The translations under genes were made by a program, and so were the position numbers. Under the pieces are notes generated by a model, which did no database searches, was not told the DNA's origin, and saw only the letters and a list, made by a program, of their open reading frames with translations. 8,372 nucleotides of DNA from Clostridia bacterium. Lineage in GTDB: Bacteria; Bacillota; Clostridia; Oscillospirales; CAG-272. Below are positions 1 through 5,920 of this stretch, one piece after another. The stretch lies in assembly GCA_900770145.1 (NCBI GenBank), contig CAAGJL010000083.1, positions 1-8,372 on the forward strand. The letters run 5' to 3'. Position 1 is the first letter of the stretch, and the number at the start of each line of letters is the position of its first letter.

Positions 1-995
1 GGGCGCACCGTGGCGCGCTCCATCAGTTTGGTCGGCAGGATGATGTGCGTTTCTTCCTCGTTTTCTCCTTCCATTTTGGAGAAGAGAAGCTCCGCCGCGG
101 CGTGCGCCATAGTCTTTTTCCGCACGCTGACCGAGGTCAGCGGGTGCGGGAACGCATAGTCGGAGCAGATGTTGTCAAACCCCACCACCGAGATATCTTC
201 CGGCACGCGGCAGCCGAGTTCTTCCAGCACCGAGATTGCCTCATATGCCAGCAGGTCGCTGAACGCAACAAGCCCTGTCACGTGTGGCGTTATCGCAAAA
301 AAATCACGGATTTTGCGGCGGTTTTCGCCCCCCAATACCGACAGGGTAAGCACGTGGGAGGAGGGGAGAGAAGCCCCGACTTCGGCAAGCGCCCGCCGCG
401 CGCCCGCCAGTCGCTCCGCGGCGCCGGAAATGCGGCAGTCGCCATTGAAAAAAGCAATGTTGCGGTGCCCGCCGGACAACAGGTGCTTCATGGCGAGGTA
501 GCCGCCCTCCTCGTCGTCACACACCACATAATCGGCGCGCACGCCGGGGGTGTAACGCCCGATCAGCGTAAACGGCACGCCGGAGGCTTTGAGTGTGGCA
601 AGGTTCCCTGCGTCATTTGCCACGGGGCAGAGAATGATTCCGTCCGGGCTTTGCCCCAGCACCGCGGTGATGGCGGCGGCTTCCGCCGCAAGATCCTCAT
701 TGGTGTTCAGCACGAAAACGGTATACCCCTTTTCGCGGAAAAAGGATTCGATCCCGCGCAGCATAATCGCAAAATTGGGGTTGCCGATGTCGGGCAGAAT
801 CACGCCGATGGTACGGCTTTTGCCGGAGCGCAACCCGCTTGCCGCCCGATTGCGGATATAGCCGAGTTCCGCCGCTGCGGCAAGCACGCGGTCTCTGGTC
901 GCCGCGGAAATGTCGGTTTTCCCCGCCAGCGCATGGGAAACGGTGTTGACCGAAACGCCGGTCTTCTCCGCCAGATCTTTCAGTGTGACCCGCAT
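1..995 (-). CDS. LacI/GalR-family transcriptional repressor (3' end cut by window edge)
   Basis: This is a DNA-binding repressor of the LacI family, expected to sense a small ligand, usually a sugar, through a periplasmic-binding-protein-like core. The start is the ATG at 995-993, which has AAGGAG at 1008-1003 upstream. Residues 1-35 (MRVTLKDLAEKTGVSVNTVS then HALAGK) form the typical LacI helix-turn-helix and hinge start, followed by an ELGYIRN-type hinge. The core begins near SRTIGVILPDIGNPNFA, and SVVGFDNI lies in the C-terminal lobe. About 331 codons are visible, ending LPTKLMERATVR, which is typical of LacI C-termini, so only a few residues should be missing. No target gene can be named. 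The operon it controls probably lies left of the window. It is divergent from folT-folC, but I see no convincing shared operator. The family is certain; the ligand is unknown. Confidence 0.95.
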   Translation of the reverse strand, partial: MRVTLKDLAEKTGVSVNTVSHALAGKTDISAATRDRVLAAAAELGYIRNRAASGLRSGKSRTIGVILPDIGNPNFAIMLRGIESFFREKGYTVFVLNTNEDLAAEAAAITAVLGQSPDGIILCPVANDAGNLATLKASGVPFTLIGRYTPGVRADYVVCDDEEGGYLAMKHLLSGGHRNIAFFNGDCRISGAAERLAGARRALAEVGASLPSSHVLTLSVLGGENRRKIRDFFAITPHVTGLVAFSDLLAYEAISVLEELGCRVPEDISVVGFDNICSDYAFPHPLTSVSVRKKTMAHAAAELLFSKMEGENEEETHIILPTKLMERATVR

Positions 996-1024
996 ATTGC
1001 CGCTCCTTTCCGAAAACTGTATTG

Positions 1025-1053
1025 ATTGTATCACACCGTGCGTGTTTTTTCAA
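1025..1053 (-). promoter_or_regulatory. Sigma-A promoter of the lacI-family gene
   Basis: Read on the minus strand, TTGAAA (1053-1048) and TACAAT (1030-1025) are separated by exactly 17 bases. The -10 box lies about 30 bases upstream of the repressor start codon. Each hexamer differs from consensus at one position. Confidence 0.75.
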
Positions 1054-1091
1054 GTTTTTTTGCGTATTTTGCGCGATTTTCCGTTCCGCCC

Positions 1092-1120
1092 TTGACAAAG
1101 CGGCGGGGGGCGGCTATAAT
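1092..1120 (+). promoter_or_regulatory. Perfect-consensus sigma-A promoter driving the folate/queuosine-precursor unit
   Basis: TTGACA (1092-1097) and TATAAT (1115-1120) both match consensus exactly, with an ideal 17-base GC-rich spacer. Transcription should start near 1127, just before the THF riboswitch, so the whole aptamer is in the leader. Such a strong core promoter fits a gene whose control is mainly by RNA after initiation. The -35 box lies 38 bases from the -35 box of the divergent lacI promoter. Confidence 0.9.
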
Positions 1121-1132
1121 GAGATGGTATCT

Positions 1133-1229
1133 TGAAGAGTAAATGCTGTGGCGTCAAGTGCCGACGGGACGGGGAGTTGCCGGTCGGACGAAGGAGAAAT
1201 CCGCGGTCACGGTGTTGCATCCCGCTTCA
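1133..1229 (+). ncRNA. Tetrahydrofolate (THF) riboswitch aptamer
   Basis: The sequence matches the THF riboswitch (folT type) by eye. Paired parts are visible: P1 TGAAG (1133-1137) with CTTCA (1225-1229); P2 CTGTG (1146-1150) with CACGG (1208-1212); P3 CCGAC (1161-1165) with GTCGG (1183-1187); and a small hairpin GGA-GAAA-TCC (1193-1202). The characteristic blocks GCGTCAAGTGCC and GTTGCATCCCGC are present. A GGGA in the P3 loop could form the known long-range contact with TCCC (1220-1223). Family knowledge says the class binds reduced folates and usually controls translation of folate transport genes, which fits the folT-folC gene 92 bases downstream. A covariance-model search would confirm it. 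Confidence 0.9.
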
Positions 1230-1278
1230 TCTCAAAAAGGGCGGAGCCACGCGCGTTTCGGGTGTCTTTGGATGGCTT

Positions 1279-1315
1279 GATCCTCTTTTTCCGGTGATTT
1301 CGGGAAAGGAGGATT
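1279..1315 (+). promoter_or_regulatory. Shine-Dalgarno-sequestering hairpin (expression platform of the THF riboswitch)
   Basis: Bases 1281-1292 pair without interruption with 1302-1313: 12 pairs, two of them G-U, around a 9-base loop. A1280-U1314 and G1279-U1315 can extend the stem. The right arm contains the ribosome binding site AAAGGAGG (1305-1312) of folT-folC, so the hairpin should block translation. A possible antagonist is CUCUU (1283-1287), which can pair with AAGAG (1135-1139) in the 5' arm of the aptamer. When ligand stabilises P1, this arm would be unavailable and the blocking hairpin would form. The hairpin is seen directly; the switching route is inferred. Confidence 0.75.
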
Positions 1316-1320
1316 TTATT

Positions 1321-3159
1321 ATGAAGAAAAGCAGAAGAAACGAAACCCTGTTGCGCTTGGTGTTGGACGCGATGTTTATCGCGCTGTACGTCGTGCTCAG
1401 TTTTTTCCTCTCGGTGCGGATTCCGCCCCTGATCAAAATTTCCTGGGCGTCGCTCCCGCTGCTGGTCGCGGCGCTGTTGTTCCGCCCGACGGACGCGATT
1501 GCCGTGGCGCTTTGCGGGTCGTTTTTGGAGCAGTTGCTCTCCTATGGCATCGGGCCCACTACCCCGATCTGGATGGCGCCGCCGCTGTTTCACGCGCTGT
1601 TTGTCTCGCTCCTGGCGCCGCTTTGCCGCAAGGGCAATCGCCGCGTGCGGCAGACGGTATTGATTGCCGTTTCCGAATTTTTCCTTACTTTCACCAATAC
1701 CGCCGCCCTGTATCTGGACGCGGCAGTGGTCGGATATTCCCTGGGGGCGATCACGGTGGTGCTTCCCACAAGGTTGCTCAACGGGGCAATCCGCGCGGTG
1801 CTCTCCGCCGTGCTGGTGCCGATCCTTTTGATGCCGTTGACCAAACTGGTGCGGCAGGCGGGGCTGTTTCACCGCAAAAAATCGGCGGATGACGAAGCAA
1901 TTGCCTACATTCACGCCCACGGGCGCCACCCGGAGTCGGTGGGGCTTGACCGCATGCGGAAACTGCTGGGAAAATGCCATAACCCCCAGGACGGAATGCG
2001 TTTTGTGCATATCGGAGGTACCAACGGCAAAGGGTCTGTCGGCGCGATGACCGCCGCAGTGCTGCAAAAATGCGGCTATCGCACAGGGCTGTACACCTCG
2101 CCGTATCTGGTGCGGTTCAATGAGCGGATTCGGGTCAACGGCAAACCCATCCCCCCGCGGGCGCTGGCGCGCCTGGTCGCGCAGATCCGCCCGATTGCCG
2201 ATGCTATGGAAACGCCGCCCACGGAGTTTGAACTGATTACCGCAATCGGATTCCTGTATTTCAAAGAACAAAAATGTGACGTGGTGGTGCTGGAAGTCGG
2301 TCTTGGCGGTCGCCTTGACCCCACCAATGTCATTCGAGACCCTGCGCTTTGCGTGATTACCGGGATTGCGATGGATCATACCGCGGTGCTGGGGAACACG
2401 GTAGAGGAGATTGCCGCAGAAAAAGCGGGTATGATCAAGCGCGGCGCCCCGGTCGTCTGGGGCGGGGAAAATGCGGCGGCGCGCCGCGTAATCGAAGCCG
2501 CGGCAAACGAAGCGGTCGCACCGTTTTTCGCGGTGGAAGATACGCCCCTGCAAAACGTAAACTGCACGCTGAACGGCGTGACGGAGGATTTCGGCGCGTG
2601 GCGGTCGGTCAGCACGCCCCTGCTCGGCGTGTATCAGGCAAAAAACCTGGCTACGGTATTAAAAACGGTGGAAATTTTGCGCACGCGCGGTTTCCGGTTG
2701 CCGGAGGAACGGGTACGCGCCGGGCTTTCCTCGGTGTGCTGGCAAGGGAGATTTGAGAAACTTTCCGACTTTCCGGCCGTGTTTTTTGACGGGGCACACA
2801 ACCCGCAAGGGGTCGCCGCCGCAAAAGAGAGTATCGAATGTTATTTCCCCGGTGAAAAGATTCTGCTGCTCACCGGCGTGATGGCAGATAAAGACTATGG
2901 GAAAATGGTAAATATCCTTTCGCCGATTGCCGAAAAAGTGTTTACCGTGACCCCCGAAAACCCCCGCGCGCTTCCTGCCGGGGCGTTTGCCGCCGAGTGG
3001 CAGGCGGCAGGGGTACCCGCCGCCGCGTATGACCGTGTAGATACGGCGCTGTGTGCTGCCATAGCGGCGGCAAAAGAGACCGGGCGCCCTCTTTTCGTGC
3101 TCGGGTCTCTCTATCTTTATGGCTCTGTCTGTGCCGCGCTTGCGGCGCTGGGGCAATAA
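1321..3159 (+). CDS. FolT-FolC fusion: ECF folate S component joined to folylpolyglutamate synthase
   Basis: This is a single 612-residue protein with two roles. Residues 1 to about 180 are a hydrophobic multi-pass ECF substrate-binding component of the folate (FolT-like) type, with LLFRPTDA and LLSYGIGPTTPIW between membrane segments; it needs a shared EcfA/EcfT module encoded elsewhere. From about 190 to the end is a full FolC domain, which adds glutamates to folate using ATP. It has P-loop GTNGKGS (233-239), TSPYLVRFNERI (259-270, Tyr where His is usual), LEVGLGGRLDPTN (324-336), MDHTAVLGNT, EKAGMIK, QGRFE (475-479) and DGAHNP (490-495). The start is the ATG behind AAAGGAGG; reading further upstream would translate the riboswitch. 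FolC has no in-frame ATG of its own before residue 212, inside its domain, so this is not two genes read through. Inferred role: import and polyglutamate trapping of folate in the inner membrane leaflet or cytosol. Whether the FolC part also has dihydrofolate synthase activity cannot be told. Confidence 0.92.
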   Translation: MKKSRRNETLLRLVLDAMFIALYVVLSFFLSVRIPPLIKISWASLPLLVAALLFRPTDAIAVALCGSFLEQLLSYGIGPTTPIWMAPPLFHALFVSLLAPLCRKGNRRVRQTVLIAVSEFFLTFTNTAALYLDAAVVGYSLGAITVVLPTRLLNGAIRAVLSAVLVPILLMPLTKLVRQAGLFHRKKSADDEAIAYIHAHGRHPESVGLDRMRKLLGKCHNPQDGMRFVHIGGTNGKGSVGAMTAAVLQKCGYRTGLYTSPYLVRFNERIRVNGKPIPPRALARLVAQIRPIADAMETPPTEFELITAIGFLYFKEQKCDVVVLEVGLGGRLDPTNVIRDPALCVITGIAMDHTAVLGNTVEEIAAEKAGMIKRGAPVVWGGENAAARRVIEAAANEAVAPFFAVEDTPLQNVNCTLNGVTEDFGAWRSVSTPLLGVYQAKNLATVLKTVEILRTRGFRLPEERVRAGLSSVCWQGRFEKLSDFPAVFFDGAHNPQGVAAAKESIECYFPGEKILLLTGVMADKDYGKMVNILSPIAEKVFTVTPENPRALPAGAFAAEWQAAGVPAAAYDRVDTALCAAIAAAKETGRPLFVLGSLYLYGSVCAALAALGQ

Positions 3160-3164
3160 ATAAC

Positions 3165-3206
3165 GGTGAGTTCGTAACCATCCTCACCTAAAACAAAACT
3201 AAGGAG
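3165..3206 (+). ncRNA. preQ1-I riboswitch in the queT leader
   Basis: It is a very small aptamer with a 6-bp stem GGTGAG (3165-3170) and CTCACC (3183-3188), a 12-base loop TTCGTAACCATC, and an A-rich tail that ends AACTAAGGAG. This is the preQ1-I arrangement, in which the tail folds back on the loop as a pseudoknot and takes the Shine-Dalgarno sequence (AAGGAG, 3201-3206) with it. The sequence begins 5 bases after the folT-folC stop codon, and the following gene is a QueT-type transporter component, the expected target. Translational control is the likely mode, because the ribosome binding site is part of the aptamer and no terminator is seen. Confidence 0.87.
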
Positions 3207-3215
3207 AAAAGAACC

Positions 3216-3719
3216 ATGCAAACCAACAAGACCACAGGTAAAATCCGCTTTCTCACCTACTCGGCAGTGATTGCCGCGCTGTACATCGTGCTGACGTATC
3301 TGGCACAACTGGTCGGGCTTTCCGGGCAGAATGCAATCCAGTGTCGGTTTTCCGAGGCGTTGTGCGTTCTGCCGTATTTCACCCCGGCGGCGATCCCGGG
3401 GGTGACCCTTGGGTGTTTCCTTGCCAACCTGCTGACAGGCGCGGCATGGCCGGACCTCGTGTTCGGCACGCTTGCCACCCTGATCGGGGCGGTGGGTACC
3501 CGGTTGTTGAGAAAGTGGAAGTACCTTGCTTCCGTGCCGCCGATTCTTGCCAATACGCTGATTATCCCGTTTGTGGTGCGATACGCGTATGCCAATGTTG
3601 AGGAGTCGTTGCCGTTCCTGTTTCTCACCGTGTTTCTCGGCGAACTGATTTCCTGCGGGCTGCTCGGCACCCTGTTGCAATTGGCGCTGGATAAGCGGAA
3701 TATTTTCAAAGAGAATTAA
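3216..3719 (+). CDS. queT: QueT-family ECF transporter S component (queuosine precursor uptake)
   Basis: This 167-residue, multi-pass membrane protein has about five to six hydrophobic segments. It should be the substrate-binding part of an ECF importer for a queuosine precursor such as preQ0, preQ1 or queuine. The QueT signature is clear: QCRFSEALCVLPYFTPAAIP (42-61), followed by GCFLANLL (66-73), DLVFGTLATL (80-89) and PPILANTLI (108-116). The ATG lies 9 bases after AAGGAG, which is inside the preQ1-I aptamer, and this riboswitch supports the substrate class independently. Only 56 bases separate it from folT-folC and I see no terminator or promoter there, so the two are probably cotranscribed and share the same EcfA/EcfT energizing module. 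The length is normal for the family. The exact precursor imported is unknown. Confidence 0.92.
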   Translation: MQTNKTTGKIRFLTYSAVIAALYIVLTYLAQLVGLSGQNAIQCRFSEALCVLPYFTPAAIPGVTLGCFLANLLTGAAWPDLVFGTLATLIGAVGTRLLRKWKYLASVPPILANTLIIPFVVRYAYANVEESLPFLFLTVFLGELISCGLLGTLLQLALDKRNIFKEN

Positions 3720-3723
3720 AAGC

Positions 3724-3754
3724 CCCGCCCCGTGCACCTCGTGCACGGGGCGGG
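3724..3754. terminator. GC-rich hairpin terminator shared by queT and convergent rsmA
   Basis: A perfect 14-bp stem with a 3-base loop pairs 3724-3737 with 3741-3754. It starts 5 bases after the queT stop. Towards the right it is followed by a short ATTTCT tract; read on the minus strand it is followed by TTTTAATT after one GGC. Both tails are modest, but the stem is strong and it lies between converging genes. Confidence 0.7.
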
Positions 3755-3778
3755 ATTTCTGCAAAGAGACGGCGGAGG

Positions 3779-3802
3779 TGCGCCCCGCCGCAGGCGGGCG
3801 CA
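3779..3802. other. Second hairpin between queT and rsmA, function uncertain
   Basis: Bases 3779-3789 pair with 3793-3802 around a GCA loop, giving ten pairs with one bulged C at 3783. On the plus strand an A-run follows rather than a T-run, so it is not a typical terminator. It may stabilise the rsmA 3' end or help stop converging transcription. The spacer 3755-3844 holds nothing else I recognise. Confidence 0.4.
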
Positions 3803-3844
3803 AAAACTTTTCGGCAACTGCCGCCGGAACGTCAGGCGCGCCGT

Positions 3845-4711
3845 TTATTGTTCTAACCTTTCCGCAATCAAATCGGAAAGGTTACAAAAATCGGCGGTGG
3901 AAAGCCGCTCGCCGCGGATGTCGGCGCGGTGTCCTGCCTCAATCACCAGGTTGGTGCAATCCTCCTTAGTAAGTTCCGGAAAGCCCGCCGAGAGCGCATT
4001 GGGCAACGTCTTGCGCCGTTGTTCAAACGCCGCTTTGATCGTGCGGAAGAAGACTGCCTCATTCTTCGGATGATACGGTTTTTCTTCATACAGCCGGATC
4101 TGCACCACGGCGGAATCCACTTTCGGCGGGGGCAAAAACTTTGCCGCACTGACCTTGAACAGCCGCGTTGCCTCGCCGTAATACCCCAATACCGCCGTAA
4201 TGGTACCGTACTCTTTTCCCCCCGCCGGGGCGCAGAGCCTGTCCGCCACCTCGGATTGCACCATCACCGTAATATGCCGGAAAGGCAGGCGGCTTTCCAA
4301 CAGTTTCATCAGAATCGGGGTCGTGATATAATAAGGGAGGTTCGCGCATACCGAAACCGCGCCTTTTTTAAAATACGGCGCAAGCAGTGCCGCAAGATCG
4401 GTTTTCATCGCGTCCTCTTCCATCACGCGCACATTTTTGAAATCACTCAGCGTGTAAGCAAGCGCCGGGATCAGCGTGCGGTCGATTTCCAGCGCCACCA
4501 CCTCCCGGTGGCGCGCCGCCAGTTCCCGCGTCAGCGTGCCGATGCCGGGGCCGATCTCCAGAATCGTGCCGTCCGCCGTGTCGGTGCATTGCCCGGCAAT
4601 TTCCTCCACCACCGAGCGGTCGGTGAGAAAATTCTGCCCGAACTCCTTGCGGAAACGAAGCCCGAAAGCCTCCATAATATTTTTTACGGTGCGGGTGTCG
4701 CAAAGATTCAT
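3845..4711 (-). CDS. rsmA: 16S rRNA dimethyltransferase RsmA (KsgA)
   Basis: RsmA uses S-adenosylmethionine to dimethylate two adjacent adenosines in the loop of helix 45 at the 3' end of 16S rRNA, a late step in 30S assembly. The protein is 288 residues, the usual size. Visible motifs in order are the N-terminal KEFGQNFL (22-29), SAM motif I EIGPGIGTLT (52-61), acidic motif EIDRTL (75-80), EEDAMKTDL (98-106), catalytic NLPYY (124-128), VQSEVADRL (151-159), and FLPPPKVDSAVV (192-203). The chosen ATG (4711-4709) has AAAGGAC at 4727-4721, 9 bases upstream. An earlier in-frame ATG at 4774 would run into the HNH gene's downstream sequence and has no support. I see no convincing promoter of its own. 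It lies downstream of tRNA-Val and the HNH gene on the same strand and converges on queT. The product is certain. Confidence 0.96.
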   Translation of the reverse strand: MNLCDTRTVKNIMEAFGLRFRKEFGQNFLTDRSVVEEIAGQCTDTADGTILEIGPGIGTLTRELAARHREVVALEIDRTLIPALAYTLSDFKNVRVMEEDAMKTDLAALLAPYFKKGAVSVCANLPYYITTPILMKLLESRLPFRHITVMVQSEVADRLCAPAGGKEYGTITAVLGYYGEATRLFKVSAAKFLPPPKVDSAVVQIRLYEEKPYHPKNEAVFFRTIKAAFEQRRKTLPNALSAGFPELTKEDCTNLVIEAGHRADIRGERLSTADFCNLSDLIAERLEQ

Positions 4712-4737
4712 CTTATTTTCGTCCTTTCGGGTGATAA

Positions 4738-4754
4738 AATCAAAAAAGCACGCG
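4738..4754 (+). repeat. 17-bp direct repeat, left copy (next to rsmA)
   Basis: AATCAAAAAAGCACGCG is identical to 5552-5568, 814 bases away, where it forms the left arm of the tRNA-Val terminator. Here the matching right arm is missing, so the copy looks like half of a terminator stranded between the HNH gene and rsmA. The match stops abruptly at both ends. The flanks fit an element inserted in the terminator with duplication of the site. Confidence 0.85.
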
Positions 4755-4780
4755 AACCATAAAAGGTTTTGCATGTAAAA

Positions 4781-5485
4781 TTAATTATCCGATTTTCTTC
4801 CGTTGCATTTAGAGCATAGCACTTGCAAATTAGAAGGAACGCTTTTTCCTCCTTTGGATATCGGAACAATATGATCAATGTGCAGTCCAACGCCATCCGG
4901 CATATACTTTCCGCAGTTTTGGCATGTATAATTATCTCTGATGGCAATTTTATTGCGCAGTTCTTTTGTCATCAATTTGCGTTGAGATTTGGAGCAATAT
5001 TCGGATAAAGTGCATTCAAACCCGATAGAAGACAACGTTTCGTATCGTTGTTTCAAGTCGTTGTAACTAAGCTGAAATGACATTACCGTGACATATGTCT
5101 GATAAGAGGTTTTGGTGTAATTGCTTTGTCTATAACGTGTCTGTTTTCTTACTAAATCAAATCGAAATGCATGGGAATCATCCAAAACATCGTTGTATTG
5201 ATTTATTCGCAATTTCTTGAATTTGCTTTTTTCAATTAATTTTTTACAGTCGTTTTTCCATGTCTTAATTAAATTATCATGTTGCTCAAAGTCGTCAAAT
5301 CCATTTTTACAAAGATAGTGGTCAATTAAATCATATGGAGTAGGCGCACGTTTCCCGGATACGTCAAAATTTAAGTGAAAGTAAGGATATTTGAAAGGGG
5401 AACGGAGAACAGAAAAAAATATAACAAATACTAATGAAATGAAAAGCAGTACTAAAACAACACAAAGTAAAATGCCGGCGTCCAT
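4781..5485 (-). CDS. Membrane-anchored HNH endonuclease
   Basis: This 234-residue protein has one N-terminal membrane helix (about residues 4-27, strongly hydrophobic) followed by RSPFK, which by the positive-inside rule puts the rest in the cytoplasm. Residues about 30-175 are a charged, Tyr-rich region I do not recognise. The C-terminus is a compact HNH nuclease: Cys188-x2-Cys191, HIDH (202-205, His-Asp-His of the metal site), PISKGG (208-213), NLQVLC (219-224), Cys224-x2-Cys227, and CNGRKSDN at the very end. The four cysteines would hold a structural zinc. The start at the ATG 5485-5483 is chosen because it begins the membrane helix; only a weak AGGA precedes it. Longer in-frame reading runs through the terminator into the tRNA gene. 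The DNA is AT-rich, unlike both neighbours, and is bracketed by 17-bp repeats. Nuclease activity is a family prediction; a defence or mobility role is only inference. Confidence 0.85.
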   Translation of the reverse strand: MDAGILLCVVLVLLFISLVFVIFFSVLRSPFKYPYFHLNFDVSGKRAPTPYDLIDHYLCKNGFDDFEQHDNLIKTWKNDCKKLIEKSKFKKLRINQYNDVLDDSHAFRFDLVRKQTRYRQSNYTKTSYQTYVTVMSFQLSYNDLKQRYETLSSIGFECTLSEYCSKSQRKLMTKELRNKIAIRDNYTCQNCGKYMPDGVGLHIDHIVPISKGGKSVPSNLQVLCSKCNGRKSDN

Positions 5486-5551
5486 AGGCAATCCTGCGCT
5501 TTCTTGAAATATGTATTTGTGCACTTGCTTACAATTTAAAATTGGCTTTAC

Positions 5552-5568
5552 AATCAAAAAAGCACGCG
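5552..5568 (+). repeat. 17-bp direct repeat, right copy (left arm of tRNA-Val terminator)
   Basis: It is identical to 4738-4754. Here the sequence is part of a complete inverted repeat with 5571-5587, so this copy is probably the original and the other the duplicate. The pair encloses the HNH gene and its flanks. Confidence 0.85.
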
Positions 5569-5587
5569 TGCGCGTGCTTTTTTGATT
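5552..5587. terminator. Intrinsic terminator after tRNA-Val
   Basis: A perfect 16-bp stem pairs 5552-5567 with 5572-5587 around a 4-base loop GTGC. The GC core GCACGC/GCGTGC is edged by A6 and T6, so it ends transcription in either direction with a run of U. It begins at the base next to the encoded CCA end of the tRNA, so it is the tRNA's own terminator. Confidence 0.9.
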
Positions 5588-5664
5588 TGGTGGAGACAGT
5601 TGGGATCGAACCAATGACCTCATGCATGTCAAGCATGCGCTCTAACCAGCTGAGCTATGCCTCC
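5588..5664 (-). tRNA. tRNA-Val, anticodon GAC
   Basis: The gene is 77 bases long including an encoded CCA. The acceptor stem GGAGGCA pairs with TGTCTCC (one G-U pair), the D-arm contains AGCTCAGCTGGTTAGAGC, the anticodon stem CATGC/GCATG holds loop TTGACAT with anticodon GAC, and the T-arm loop is TTCGATC. GAC reads valine codons GUC and GUU. The T-stem has one A-C mismatch at its base (positions 49-65), otherwise the cloverleaf is intact. tRNA genes and their terminators are common integration sites, which matters here because the HNH block starts directly after it. Confidence 0.95.
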
Positions 5665-5694
5665 GCAGGCAGTTTTTACGCTGTCACGTTTGGT

Positions 5695-5723
5695 AGTATA
5701 TCACATTCTGCGGCAAATTGCAA
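5695..5723 (-). promoter_or_regulatory. Promoter of tRNA-Val
   Basis: On the minus strand, TTGCAA (5723-5718) and TATACT (5700-5695) are separated by 17 bases, with the -10 box about 30 bases upstream of the tRNA 5' end. The bases between form a short leader removed by RNase P. Confidence 0.65.
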
Positions 5724-5823
5724 CCCTTTTTTTGAAAAAAATTGAAAATTTGCAACGCGCGTTAAAAAATAAACGAACTTCATAAAATATTAACAGAGAA
5801 AATATAGAAAGTCCTGCACTGTT

Positions 5824-5853
5824 TTGTTCGATTTGTGGTAAAATTATGATAAT
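5824..5853 (+). promoter_or_regulatory. Possible promoter of the decarboxylase operon
   Basis: TTGTTC (5824-5829) and GATAAT (5848-5853) are 18 bases apart in an AT-rich stretch. An alternative -10 box, TATGAT (5845-5850), overlaps it. This is the only reasonable candidate ahead of the operon; the AT-rich stretch 5724-5823 otherwise shows nothing I recognise. Confidence 0.45.
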
Positions 5854-5881
5854 TTGGGGAAGAAGGTTGTTTGATACGACG

Positions 5882-5920
5882 GGCGCTTTCGGGCGCCGGA
5901 AACCGGGCTTTTTCCCGTTT
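5882..5920 (+). other. Tandem hairpins in the leader of the decarboxylase operon
   Basis: Two stem-loops sit directly ahead of the first gene. The first pairs 5882-5886 with 5893-5897 (5 bp). The second pairs 5900-5907 with 5914-5920 (7 bp, one bulged C at 5903, loop CTTTTT). The second ends at the base before the GGAGG ribosome binding site (5921-5925). It may affect translation or mRNA stability, but it matches no riboswitch class I know. Confidence 0.4.

Noticed and set aside
1031..1047. A LacI-type operator, ACAC-5-GTGT, in the lacI promoter spacer
   Set aside because: The half-sites are only four bases and the extended arms do not match, so it could be chance.
1132..1320. An N-terminal extension of folT-folC by 63 residues
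   Set aside because: It would translate the THF riboswitch and the blocking hairpin, has no ribosome binding site, and is not hydrophobic like the true N-terminus. AAAGGAGG places the start at 1321.
1876..1881. The A6 run near the FolT-FolC join as a sequencing indel or programmed frameshift site that creates a false fusion
   Set aside because: One extra A would give a FolT stop at TGA shortly after, but the ATG overlapping it is not in the FolC frame, and no other FolC start exists upstream of its domain. The fused reading is the simplest, though raw reads should be checked.
1207..2553. A 448-residue reading frame on the minus strand
   Set aside because: It is antisense to folT-folC, and its His/Arg/Gln-rich composition is typical of a shadow of a GC-rich gene. 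No motif is seen.
4712..4780. A promoter of rsmA in the repeat region
   Set aside because: Only poor hexamers (TTATGG-17-TTTTAT) are found on the minus strand.
5486..5632. A longer HNH protein starting inside the tRNA gene
   Set aside because: The extra 49 codons cross the tRNA-Val 3' half and its terminator. The membrane helix begins right at the ATG at 5485.
5588..5664. tRNA-Asp instead of tRNA-Val
   Set aside because: The anticodon loop TTGACAT centres on GAC, which reads valine codons; tRNA-Asp would have GTC.
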